From assembly GCF_020715565.1 (NCBI RefSeq), contig NZ_CP085839.1:248001-312000 (forward strand): DNA of 64,000 nucleotides, given 5' to 3'. Below are positions 54,677-62,502 of this stretch, one piece after another. Position numbers and translations under genes: made by a program. Source of the DNA: Nocardioides sp. Kera G14 (lineage in GTDB: Bacteria; Actinomycetota; Actinomycetes; Propionibacteriales; Nocardioidaceae). Below the pieces are notes generated by a model. It was not told where the DNA came from. It did no database searches and saw only the letters and a program-made list of their open reading frames with translations. Every line of letters begins with the position of its first letter. Positions within the stretch are counted from its first letter, which is position 1.

Positions 54677-56875
54677 CTACCGGATGAGCCATCTGAGGGT
54701 CCCGGTTGAGGGCCTGACCCGAGACGTGCCGACGAAGACGACCTGCACGGTGTGACGTCCGGTAGCGGTGCGGGTGAGGCGGATCGTCGCTCGCCCTCGC
54801 TTCAGCTGCCGTACGCCGACGCGACGCCCGTCCACGTAGACACGGACCCGTCCGGTGCTCGTCCCGCGGACCCGCACGTGGAGGCTGCGACCGCGGAGGC
54901 GGAGCGTCGTCCGGCTCGTGCGGTGGGCGCTCCTGGCGGCCTTGGGCACCGCGACCGTGTGGATCGAGCCGCTGCTCGTGCTCGTGCTCGTCGCCGGAGT
55001 GCTGGGCGTGCCGGTGCTGGGTGTGCCGGTGGCAGGCGCGCCCGTGGTGGGCGTCTCGGCAGCCGACGTGCGGTCGCGGCTCGGGAGGATCAGCACCGAC
55101 GGGTCGTCGGGGGTCGAGTGGATCGTCAGGGGTGAGAGCAGCCCGCCGATCTCCGGCAGGGTGGGGAGGAGGTGAGGGACGTCGTACGCCTGCACGGAGA
55201 GGCGCAGGCTGTGGCCCGGCTGGATGCTGGCGCCGGTGGGGAAGACCTCGACGTCGACCGGGACCGTCTCGTTGGGCGCGGCTGCGGCCTGCGCGGCCAA
55301 GGTGTAGGGGTGCCACGGCTGGATGATCTGGCCGTCGAGCATCCGGCTCTTGGAGGTGTCGAGCGCGCGGTGCGAGATGACCTGCCAGCCGCCGGTGAGG
55401 CGCGTGACGCTCCCATCGGGTGCGACGTCGGAGACGGCGACCGAGAGCATGCCCTCGCCGGTGGGCGAGGAGACGTTGAGGTGGGCGTTGATCGGCCCGA
55501 GGATCGGCAGCGCGGTCGTCAGCGGGGCCGTCGTCCAGGTGGTGGCCTGGGCGTCGTTGATCCGGTTGTCGTCGAAGCACGGTGAGTTGAAGAGCTGCGC
55601 CATCCCGGGCAGCCCGGCGACCCACTGGTTGGAGGAGCGGGAGCAGAGACCCTGGGTCGGGAGCGGTGCCACGGTCTTCGTGCCGTCGAGCGGGATGACG
55701 GTGGCGCGGGTGTCGGTCGGGTCGACCCACTTCTGGGCCGTGCGCCAGACCTTGGTGCCCTGCTCGTAGTAGGTGATCGGGCTGATCGCGTCGAGCCCCG
55801 GATCCGCGATGCCCTTGAGGTAGTGGTCGAACCAGCGCAGCTGCAGCTGGTCGAGCGAGCCGAGGCCGGCTGCGTCGAGGCCGTCGCCGGTGGCGCCTTG
55901 GATGTGCGTCCACGGCCCGTCGATCAGCTTCACCGGGACGCCGCGCGACTGGAGGTTCTCGAAGAGCAGCGGGGTGCCGCGCTGGAAGATGTCGTACTCG
56001 CCGCCGACGAGGAAGGTCGGCACGTCGACCTGGTCCACGACGTTGATCGGTGAGCGCTGGGCATAGAAGTCGCCGTCGTACGCCGTCTCCGACCCGGCCA
56101 TCGCGCCGGTCAGCACCGGGGCGGTGAAGGACGTGATGTCGGTGAGGTGGTCGACGAGTGCGGTGAGGCCCGAGGACGGATCGGTGGCGGTGACCGCCGG
56201 CGGGATGATGCCGGTGGCGGTCACGAGGCCGAGCCAGAACGGGATGAAGCCGGAGTCGACCGCACCGCCGCTGGCCACGACGTCGCGGTAGACGTCAGCC
56301 GCCGGAACGATCGGGAAGATCGCCTTGAGCCCCTGCGGGTGCTGGGCGGCGGTGAAGATCTGGTTGATGCCCATGTAGGAGGCACCGGTCATGCCGGTGA
56401 CGCCGTTGCTCCACGGCTGGTGCACGACCCAGTCCATGACCTCCTTGCCGTCGAGGTTCTCGCGGGTGCAGAACGAGCACCACTGGCCCTCCGACGAGCC
56501 GGTGCCGCGTACGTCGACGACCAACGCCGCATAACCCCACGGGACGAGCGCCGTCCCCGTCGCCTTGCCCAGAACCGAGCTCACCAGAGGCGCCGACTTG
56601 TTGTAGGGCGTGAGCGTGACGACGGTAGGCCACGTGCCCGGGACCGCTGTGCCGTCTGCGTCCGCCGGGAGGGTCAGGTCGCCACGCAGAATCGTCCCGT
56701 CCGACAGCGGGATCGCGATGTCGGAGGTCGTGACCCTCTTGGTGTACTGGGCCGGCGGCTGCGTCCACGTGTCGGCGTGCGCCGGGGCCGCCGGGCTGGC
56801 CAGCGTGAGGCCGCCGAAGGCGAGGAGGGTGCCGAGGAGCTGTGCCAGGAGTGTCCGAGATGTGACCCGCGTCAT
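54677..56875 (-). CDS. Secreted CocE/NonD-family X-Pro-type hydrolase with Ig-like tail
   Basis: 732 residues. Sec signal peptide (LLAQLLGTLLAFGGLTLASP, cut near AHA-DT). Alpha/beta-hydrolase S15 domain: GMTGASYMGINQ with the nucleophile Ser, GEYDIFQRG with the Asp, and GPWTHIQG with the His. Then the jelly-roll C-terminal domain (IQPGHSLRLSVQAYDVPHLL). A Thr/Ser/Pro linker with TGTPSTGTPST repeats joins a basic Ig-like end domain (RVRVYVDGRRVGVRQLKRG). An exported dipeptidase or esterase; the substrate is not known. Confidence 0.85.
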   Translation of the reverse strand: MTRVTSRTLLAQLLGTLLAFGGLTLASPAAPAHADTWTQPPAQYTKRVTTSDIAIPLSDGTILRGDLTLPADADGTAVPGTWPTVVTLTPYNKSAPLVSSVLGKATGTALVPWGYAALVVDVRGTGSSEGQWCSFCTRENLDGKEVMDWVVHQPWSNGVTGMTGASYMGINQIFTAAQHPQGLKAIFPIVPAADVYRDVVASGGAVDSGFIPFWLGLVTATGIIPPAVTATDPSSGLTALVDHLTDITSFTAPVLTGAMAGSETAYDGDFYAQRSPINVVDQVDVPTFLVGGEYDIFQRGTPLLFENLQSRGVPVKLIDGPWTHIQGATGDGLDAAGLGSLDQLQLRWFDHYLKGIADPGLDAISPITYYEQGTKVWRTAQKWVDPTDTRATVIPLDGTKTVAPLPTQGLCSRSSNQWVAGLPGMAQLFNSPCFDDNRINDAQATTWTTAPLTTALPILGPINAHLNVSSPTGEGMLSVAVSDVAPDGSVTRLTGGWQVISHRALDTSKSRMLDGQIIQPWHPYTLAAQAAAAPNETVPVDVEVFPTGASIQPGHSLRLSVQAYDVPHLLPTLPEIGGLLSPLTIHSTPDDPSVLILPSRDRTSAAETPTTGAPATGTPSTGTPSTPATSTSTSSGSIHTVAVPKAARSAHRTSRTTLRLRGRSLHVRVRGTSTGRVRVYVDGRRVGVRQLKRGRATIRLTRTATGRHTVQVVFVGTSRVRPSTGTLRWLIR

Positions 56876-56965
56876 GTCTGGTGAACGACGATGCCCCCGC
56901 GGAGTTCCGCGAGGACGCGCGGTTGTAGTCCGATTGGGCTATTTCTGGCCGGGTTTATATGCCTG

Positions 56966-57039
56966 TGTGCGGCCCCCCGTAGATCGGTCCAGTTCTTGTG
57001 AGTGTGCGGCCCCCCGTAGATCGGTCCAGTTCTTGTGAG
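56966..57039 (+). repeat. Exact tandem duplication of the 37-bp IS left end
   Basis: Two identical 37-bp units at 56966-57002 and 57003-57039, each beginning TGTGCGGCC and ending TTGTGAG. Each includes the terminal repeat plus 10 bp more. Confidence 0.95.
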
Positions 57040-57077
57040 GCTTGCTCTACAAGTGAGAGGACCGGTGTCAGTACTCG

Positions 57078-57359
57078 ATGGCTGCAGCGAAGAGGTTGAG
57101 TCCGGAGCAGATCGTCGCGCGGTTGCGTGATGCGGAGAAGCTCCAGGCCCAGGGCGCGACGATCCCGCAGGTGTGCAAGAAGCTCGGGGTCAGCGAGCAG
57201 ACGTTCTACCGGTGGCGTCAGAAGTACGGCGCGATGAAGGAGGACGAGGCGATCCGGCTGAAGACGCTGGAGCAGGAGAATGCCCGTCTGAAGCGGATCG
57301 TGGCCGAGCAGGCGTTGGACATCTCGATGTTGAAGGATCTGTCGAAGGGAAACTTCTGA
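57078..57359 (+). CDS. IS3-family transposase OrfA
   Basis: 93 residues. HTH: SPEQIVARLRDAEKLQAQGA, VCKKLGVSEQTFYRWRQKYG, then a leucine-zipper helix (LKTLEQENARLKRIVAEQAL). Binds the IS ends. Ends at TGA 57357, just after the slippery site. Confidence 0.92.
   Translation: MAAAKRLSPEQIVARLRDAEKLQAQGATIPQVCKKLGVSEQTFYRWRQKYGAMKEDEAIRLKTLEQENARLKRIVAEQALDISMLKDLSKGNF
57347..57353 (+). other. -1 frameshift site G_GGA_AAC
   Basis: GGGAAAC fits the X_XXY_YYZ rule in the orfA frame and lies 4 nt before the orfA stop. A -1 slip continues as KLLSPARRRD into orfB. Confidence 0.7.
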
Positions 57360-58231
57360 GCCCGGCCCGGCGGCGGGACGCGGTGGCGATGCTGATCAAG
57401 AAGTACAAGGTCAGCGAGCGCCGTGCCTGCCGGCTGGTCGGGCAGCACAGGTCGAGCAATCGCTACGAGCCGAGGCCCACCGATCTGGAGGCCAAGCTGG
57501 TGGAGCGGATGCACGCGTTGAGCCTGGAGCATCCGAAGTGGGGCTATCGGATGATCCACGGGCTGCTGGTCGCTGAGGGCTGGCCGGTGAACAAGAAGCG
57601 CATCGAGCGGTTGTGGCGCCGCGAGGGGCTGCAAGTGCCCCCGCGCAAGGTGAAAGCCTCAGGTCAGAAGGCGGTGGGTGAGGACGCGAACTCCACGCGT
57701 CGGCTGCCGGCGCGATACCGCAATCACGTCTGGTCCTATGACTTCATCAAGCGCAGGACCAGTGACGGGCGCCCGTTGCGGGTGCTCAACGTCATCGACG
57801 AGTTCACGCGGGTCGGGCTCGGGTCCCACGTCGCCCGAGGTATCGGCGCCAAGGGCGTGCGCGAGCATCTGGAGAAGCTGTTCGAGATTCACGGGAAGCC
57901 GACTCTGATCCGCGCCGACAACGGGCGGGAGTTCATCGCCGACAGCCTGCTGGACTGGCTCGGGGAGCAGCAGGTCCGCGGGGTGTTCATCGCCAAGGCC
58001 AGCCCGTGGCAGAACGGCATCAACGAGCGGTTCAACGGCACGATGGAGCGCGAACTCTTCGGCCACGAGGTCTACCACTCGATCCTCGAGGTCCAGTTCG
58101 TCGTCGACGCCTGGACCGAGAAGTACAACACGATGCGAGTTCATCGGAGTTTGAAGGGACAGACCCCGGCGGCGTACGCCAAGATGCTCCAAGAAGCGAC
58201 TCCGTACAACCTAGGTGGTGGTAGCCGATGA
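57353..58231 (+). CDS. IS3-family transposase OrfB (DDE domain)
   Basis: About 292 residues read after the -1 shift (possible independent starts GTG 57383 or ATG 57389). HTH_21 region (LEHPKWGYRMIHGLLVAEGW) and rve integrase core with DDE residues: first Asp in VWSYDFIK, second in LIRADNGREF, Glu in NGINERFNGTME. Appears intact, so the element may still be active. Confidence 0.9.
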   Translation, partial: LLSPARRRDAVAMLIKKYKVSERRACRLVGQHRSSNRYEPRPTDLEAKLVERMHALSLEHPKWGYRMIHGLLVAEGWPVNKKRIERLWRREGLQVPPRKVKASGQKAVGEDANSTRRLPARYRNHVWSYDFIKRRTSDGRPLRVLNVIDEFTRVGLGSHVARGIGAKGVREHLEKLFEIHGKPTLIRADNGREFIADSLLDWLGEQQVRGVFIAKASPWQNGINERFNGTMERELFGHEVYHSILEVQFVVDAWTEKYNTMRVHRSLKGQTPAAYAKMLQEATPYNLGGGSR

Positions 58232-58322
58232 GAGGCCCTACCGCCACTGCGCGTGGACCAGTCGCAACAACCCGACCCCGGTGTCCCAACCGGGTCGGAC
58301 CAACCAGCAGCTCACACGGATG

Positions 58323-58348
58323 CTGGACCAGATCTTCGGGGCCGGACA
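58323..58348 (-). repeat. IS right inverted repeat
   Basis: Reads TGTCCGGCCCCGAAGATCTG then GTCCAG on the minus strand, pairing with the left end apart from small gaps and mismatches. Confidence 0.75.
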
Positions 58349-58478
58349 GGGTCAAGGTCCATTTGATCGAGCGTCTCGTCAACGCACACCCCGTGGTCAG
58401 GAGACCCGGATCGGCCGCGCTCGCTAACACCAGGGGAACACCACGGTCGCTCCGCGGGGAACGCATTGCGGAAAAGGC
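58349..58478. other. Non-coding spacer after the IS
   Basis: Between the IS end and the tRNA-Phe terminator I see no gene or family-like peptide on either strand; it may be a remnant of disrupted DNA. Confidence 0.4.
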
Positions 58479-58520
58479 AAACGATCCCTGATCTGCATCG
58501 CTGCAGGTCAGGGACCGTTT
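58479..58520 (-). terminator. Terminator of tRNA-Phe
   Basis: An 18-bp stem with two wobble pairs (58479-58496 with 58503-58520), 6-nt loop, then a T-rich tract on the minus strand (GCCTTTTCC). Confidence 0.85.
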
Positions 58521-58528
58521 CTTGCCTG

Positions 58529-58602
58529 TGGCCAGGGGCGGGGTCGAACCGCCGACCTACCGATTTTCAGTCGGTCGCTCGTACCAACTGAGCTACCTGG
58601 CC
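58529..58602 (-). tRNA. tRNA-Phe (GAA)
   Basis: A 74-nt cloverleaf; acceptor GGCCAGG/CCTGGCC, anticodon loop CTGAAAA with GAA at 58568-58566, T loop GGTTCGACC. CCA is not encoded. Confidence 0.97.
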
Positions 58603-58638
58603 GGGCCGGGGGAGAGATTACCGGAGTCGGAGCGCGGG

Positions 58639-59259
58639 TTACGAATCGGGCTGCGCCCGGTGGCCTCGGACGGCGGCTCCGAAGACCCGCTGGGCGACGG
58701 TCTCGATGTCACCGCCCCACGGCAGGAAGGGCTTCGTGATCTGGAGCGAGACGAAGCCGTGGGCGGTGCTCCAGAGGTCGAGGGTGGTCTCGGCGGGCTC
58801 GCCCGTGGGAAAGAGTCCGGCGTCCATGCACGCGGAGACGGCCTCGTTGAGGTGCGTCCACGCCCCGGCGGCGAGCACCTCGTCGATGTCGGGTCGCGGG
58901 CACGGGTCCATCGTCGCCAGGCGGTAGTGCTCGGGATGGGCGACGGCGAAGCGGACGTAGGCCATCGCATAGGCGTAGAGCCGCTCCAGCGGCTCCTCGA
59001 CGCCCGCGGCAGCTGCGACCATCGCCGCATCGAGGTCCTCGAAGACGTCGATCACCACGGCCGACAGCAGTGCGTCCTTGTCGGCGAAGTGGAGATAGAG
59101 CGACGGCGGCGTGACGCCGACCGCGTGGGCGACAGCACGCATCGAGACCGCGTCGGAGGACGGCGCGGCGGCCATCAGCTCCCGTGCCGCGGCGATGATC
59201 TCCGCCCGCAGTTGCTCGCCGCTGCCGCGGGGTGACCGGCGCCTCGACGTACCGACCAC
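58639..59259 (-). CDS. TetR-family regulator (WHG-domain type)
   Basis: 206 residues. HTH: EIIAAARELMAAAP, SMRAVAHAVGVTPPSLYLHF. The C-terminal domain with YAMAYVRFAVAHPEHYRLAT is the TetR_C WHG type. GTG 59259 has GGAGGA upstream and follows the MMPL stop within 2 bp, so both are one operon. Likely binds the TTAACGTCGTTAA sites ahead of the MMPL gene. Confidence 0.88.
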   Translation of the reverse strand: MVGTSRRRSPRGSGEQLRAEIIAAARELMAAAPSSDAVSMRAVAHAVGVTPPSLYLHFADKDALLSAVVIDVFEDLDAAMVAAAAGVEEPLERLYAYAMAYVRFAVAHPEHYRLATMDPCPRPDIDEVLAAGAWTHLNEAVSACMDAGLFPTGEPAETTLDLWSTAHGFVSLQITKPFLPWGGDIETVAQRVFGAAVRGHRAQPDS

Positions 59260-59260
59260 G

Positions 59261-61399
59261 TCACTCCTCCTTGAGGCCGATGCGGTCGTGGAGGCGGGCG
59301 AGCGGGCGTGGGGCCCACCAGTTGGCGCGGCCCATGAGCTGCATGAAGGCGGGCACGAGGATGCCGCGGACGAGGGTGGCGTCCATCAGCACGGCCAGGG
59401 TGAGTCCGAGGCCGAACAACTGCATGAAGAGGACCTTCGAGGTGACCATCGCGGCGAAGACGATCGCCATCAGTGCCGCTGCGGCGGTGACGATCCGGCC
59501 GGTCCTTCCGAGGCCCAGGGCCACGGCGCGGGTGTTGGCCTCGTGGGTGTGGTCGGAGTGGACCCATTCCTCGCGGATGCGCGAGAGCAGGAAGACCTCG
59601 TAGTCCATCGACATCCCGAAGGCGAGGCAGAACATCAGCACCACCATGTTCGCCACGAGATAGCCGGCGGGCGTGAACCCCAGGACCGAGGAGAGGTGGC
59701 CCTCCTGGAAGACCCACACCATGGCGCCGAACGTGGCTGTGAGGCTGAAGAGGTTGAGGATCAGTGCCTTGAGCGGCACGACGATCGACCCGGTGAAGAG
59801 GAAGAGGATCAAGAACGTGGTCAGGGCGATCAGGCCGAGTGCCCAGGGCAGTCCGGCGGCGATGCCGTCGATCGCGTCGACGTTGAACGGCCCCCAGCCG
59901 GTCCAGTGCACGTCACCCATATCGGCGGGTACGTCGACGGCCCGGATGTCCCGCACGAGCTGGATCCCCTTGTGGGAGAAGGGGTCCACGTCACTGCTGA
60001 GGTCGAAACGGACCGCGTCGTCCTTGGGGATGGCGCTGACGCCGTCGACGCCGTCGACCTTCTTGAGGCTGTCGACATAGGAGGCGATCGCGCTCCTGTC
60101 CGCGCCCCCGGACACCGTGACGCCGTTGAGTGCGCTGGCCGCGTTGGTGGCGAAGTCGGTGCGCAGGGTGTCACCGACCTGGCGCGAGATCTGGGCGGTC
60201 GGCAGGACGCGGTCGTCGGGATAGCCGAACGCCGCCCTGAGGAACGGCGAGCCGAGGAGCAGCAGGATCGCGATGACGGTCGCGCCGAAGATCACGGGTC
60301 GTCGCATCACCTTGCTGGCCAGGGAGAACCAGAAGGTCTGCTCCGCCGGCCGGTCGGCGTGGATGCGCCGCACCTTGAGGGCGTTGACCTTGTGGCCGAG
60401 CAGGGTGAGGAGCGCGGGAAGGATCAGGAGCGAGGCGGCTGCGGCGATCGCGACGACCGCGATGCCGGCGTACGCGAAGCTGCGGAGGAAGTAGAGCGGG
60501 AAGACGGCGAGGGCCGCCAGGGAGAGGGCGACCGTGCAGGCGCTGAAGAAGACGGTGCGCCCTGCCGTGCTGACGGTGGTGGTGACGGCCTCGGCGATGT
60601 CCCTGCCACGGGCGAGCTCCTCGCGGAAGCGGCTGACCATGAAGAGGCTGTAGTCGATGGCGAGCGCGAGGCTCAGCGCCGTCGTCATGTTCATCGCGTA
60701 GATCGAGACGTCGGTGATCGCGGCGAGCCCACGAAGGATCGCCAGTGTGCCGACGATCGCGAGGATGCCGATGCTGAGCGGGATCGCGGCCGACACCAGC
60801 GAGCCGAAGACGAGGATCAGCGCGATCGCCGTGAGCGGGATGGAGATGAGCTCGGCGCGAGTGAGGTCCTTCGTCGTCTGGTCGGTGACGGCGCCGTACG
60901 TCGCTGCGGCCCCGCCGACCTTGATCGTGGCGGTATCGACCTTCGTGTTGAGGTGGTCGGCGAACCACTCGCCGCGGCTCTGCACCTCGTCGTCGTCACC
61001 CCGTACGTGCGCGAGGACGAGTGCCTGCGACCCGTCCTTGGAGCGCAGCAGCGGCTTCTCCTGCTCACTCGCCGACCAGTACGACGACACGTTGCTGACC
61101 CAGTCCGCCTTGCTGCTCAGCGTGTCGGTCACGCGTTCTGCGGCGGCCCGCGCCGCATCCGTGTCCGCGCCGCCCGGCGCGCTGATGAGGAGGATCAGGT
61201 TGGCCGAGCCGCCGTCGAAGTGCTCGTCCAGCTGATTGGCCGCGACGGTCGAGTCGGCGTCGGGGACGGTGAAGCCTCCGGCCTTGAGGTGGCTGGCCAC
61301 GGGTGCGCCGAGCGCGGCGCCGACGATCAGCAACAGGACGCCGGCCGCGAGGATGCGGCGGGGCGCGGCGAGCACCAGAGCGGTGATCCGGGAGAACAT
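59261..61399 (-). CDS. MMPL-family RND transporter
   Basis: 712 residues. Twelve-helix MMPL plan: N-terminal helix (ILAAGVLLLIVGAALGAPVA), large outside loop, five-helix bundle containing ALAIDYSLFMVSRFREEL, then second loop and bundle with FGMSMDYEVFLLSRIREEW. The DYxxF/DYExF motifs hold the proton-relay residues. Exports lipids or drugs. ATG 61399 is probably leaderless, with -35 TTGACG and -10 TAAGAA spaced by 18 bp. Confidence 0.92.
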   Translation of the reverse strand: MFSRITALVLAAPRRILAAGVLLLIVGAALGAPVASHLKAGGFTVPDADSTVAANQLDEHFDGGSANLILLISAPGGADTDAARAAAERVTDTLSSKADWVSNVSSYWSASEQEKPLLRSKDGSQALVLAHVRGDDDEVQSRGEWFADHLNTKVDTATIKVGGAAATYGAVTDQTTKDLTRAELISIPLTAIALILVFGSLVSAAIPLSIGILAIVGTLAILRGLAAITDVSIYAMNMTTALSLALAIDYSLFMVSRFREELARGRDIAEAVTTTVSTAGRTVFFSACTVALSLAALAVFPLYFLRSFAYAGIAVVAIAAAASLLILPALLTLLGHKVNALKVRRIHADRPAEQTFWFSLASKVMRRPVIFGATVIAILLLLGSPFLRAAFGYPDDRVLPTAQISRQVGDTLRTDFATNAASALNGVTVSGGADRSAIASYVDSLKKVDGVDGVSAIPKDDAVRFDLSSDVDPFSHKGIQLVRDIRAVDVPADMGDVHWTGWGPFNVDAIDGIAAGLPWALGLIALTTFLILFLFTGSIVVPLKALILNLFSLTATFGAMVWVFQEGHLSSVLGFTPAGYLVANMVVLMFCLAFGMSMDYEVFLLSRIREEWVHSDHTHEANTRAVALGLGRTGRIVTAAAALMAIVFAAMVTSKVLFMQLFGLGLTLAVLMDATLVRGILVPAFMQLMGRANWWAPRPLARLHDRIGLKEE

Positions 61400-61408
61400 G
61401 GATCATTC

Positions 61409-61435
61409 TTAACGTCGTTAACTTAACGTCGTCAA
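61409..61435. promoter_or_regulatory. Tandem palindromic operators of the MMPL-TetR operon
   Basis: TTAACGTCGTTAA (61409-61421, perfect) and TTAACGTCGTCAA (61423-61435, one change), spaced 14 bp. They overlay the -10 and -35 elements of the MMPL promoter. Confidence 0.75.
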
Positions 61436-61516
61436 TCCTCGGGTCTGATTGGTCTGGTCCTCTTCCCTCCCCCTAGACTTGCCGCGCTCCCGCGGTCGAA
61501 GGCTGACGGGAGTGCC

Positions 61517-61589
61517 GCCCCGTTCGTCTAGCGGCCCAGGACCCCGCCCTTTCACGGCGGTAGCGCCGGTTCGAATCCGGTACGGGGTA
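61517..61589 (+). tRNA. tRNA-Glu (TTC)
   Basis: A 73-nt cloverleaf; acceptor GCCCCGT/ACGGGGT, anticodon stem CCGCC/GGCGG, loop CTTTCAC with TTC at 61551-61553, T loop GGTTCGAATCC. CCA is not encoded. A TAGACT -10 box is at 61474-61479. Confidence 0.97.
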
Positions 61590-61770
61590 CCGATCGAAAG
61601 GTCCCTCTGACCTGTGGAAACGCTGATCAGGGCGCCGTCGTCATCACCCGCTGGAACGCCCCGTGGCAACGAAATGGCAACACCGGGCAGGTCGAACGGC
61701 TCGTTGCGAGCCTCGGTGGAGGCTGACGGCATCGACCTGCTGGCCCCGACGTGGGAGGCAGCGTGAGTCC
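61590..61770 (+). pseudogene. Scar after tRNA-Glu with gene remnant
   Basis: Between tRNA-Glu and the HEPN-like gene one frame ends ASVEADGIDLLAPTWEAA before TGA 61764, and another carries GQVERLVASL. Together they look like the end of a lost protein with a frame change. This is consistent with a decayed insertion at the tRNA; no integrase is present. Confidence 0.4.
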
Positions 61771-62502
61771 GTGAGTCGCGGTTCGGGCAAGACGCAGGCG
61801 ACGAACCGTGCTGATGCCTTGCTGTGGCTTCGTGACGCACACGAGTTCCACGCGGTTGCGGTGCCCGTGCGCGCCGAGACTCCGAAGTCCGCGATCAGCC
61901 TCTTCGTCCAGGCAGGCATCGCCTCATCGGATGCGATCTGCGGGATGGTTTTGGGGGAGTACTGGCGAGGGGACGCGCATTCCGGGGCGATCAAGCTCAT
62001 CGGAGGGGTCAGCCCCGACGGCAAGGAGTTGTCGAAGTCGCTCGGCACGCTGCTGACCCCGAAGGACGCCGCGCACTCTTCGACGAGGATGTTCAACGAC
62101 TCAGAGGCGGTGGGCGCCGAGCGTGCCAGTGCTGCGCTGCTCGCTAAACGGCCGAGAAGCGGCGACCCGCTGACCGTCAAAGACTCAGTCCCGAATCCCT
62201 CGCGGGCCTGCCAGGGCCGGGAGCTTCCTGGAGTGGCGACGGCTGGGCTGAGGAGTCTTCGCGGCACGCCCACGTTCTGCGGCCATCCGGTCGGCTCGCC
62301 CGACCCTAACCGTGGTCGTGCTGGCTGTGCTCGTGCTGGCTGCGGACGTGTCCATCGGGGTCACCGTGTTGCTGGCCGTGCTCGCCGCCGTGCTCGTGAC
62401 CGCTCACGTCGTCGGGGCAGCCGCCCATCATGGCGAGCATCTGCCGACCACCGGTGGCGAAGAACCGCACGAGCAGGGCGGCGGTCAGCAGCAGGGCGAT
62501 GA
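61771..62502 (+). CDS. HEPN-domain-like protein, abnormal C-terminus
   Basis: The first 120 residues match the small HEPN-type proteins often found in actinobacteria: ADALLWLRDAHEFHAVAVPV, SAISLFVQAGIASSDAICGM, LGEYWRGDAHSGAIKLI, LGTLLTPKDAAHSS. RDAHEFH fits the R-x(4-6)-H motif of HEPN RNases. The frame then runs on for about 120 more low-complexity residues (Arg/Gly-rich) and overlaps the convergent permease by 197 bp; that tail is probably not natural. Start GTG 61771 (GGGAGG 12 nt upstream). A partner gene is missing. Confidence 0.55.
   Translation: MSRGSGKTQATNRADALLWLRDAHEFHAVAVPVRAETPKSAISLFVQAGIASSDAICGMVLGEYWRGDAHSGAIKLIGGVSPDGKELSKSLGTLLTPKDAAHSSTRMFNDSEAVGAERASAALLAKRPRSGDPLTVKDSVPNPSRACQGRELPGVATAGLRSLRGTPTFCGHPVGSPDPNRGRAGCARAGCGRVHRGHRVAGRARRRARDRSRRRGSRPSWRASADHRWRRTARAGRRSAAGR

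Larger units (their letters stand above)
56966..58348 (+). mobile_element. IS3-family insertion sequence (one extra left-end copy)
   Basis: About 1.35 kb, from the left end TGTGCGGCCCCCCGTAGATC (57003, with a tandem copy at 56966) to the right end 58323-58348, whose complement starts TGTCCGGCCCC and ends GGTCCAG. The ends match well with small gaps. Inside are orfA and orfB with a -1 frameshift. No 3-4 bp target duplication is seen at either possible left end. Confidence 0.9.

Noticed and set aside
55323..56884. Possible genes on the plus strand opposite the CocE hydrolase
   Set aside because: No domain, no Shine-Dalgarno, and composition matches antisense shadow.
57003..58348. An active defence or cargo gene inside the mobile element
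   Set aside because: Only orfA and orfB are present between the ends; the remaining 90 bp after orfB are non-coding.
59111..61426. A 771-codon plus-strand open frame opposite the MMPL gene
   Set aside because: Peptide is Asp/Glu/His/Arg-rich shadow; the MMPL protein on the other strand has clear motifs.
62310..62420. Short tandem-like repeats (gctggc/cgtgctc) suggesting a CRISPR or VNTR
   Set aside because: They encode the His/Asp/Gly-rich tail of the permease and have no regular spacer pattern.
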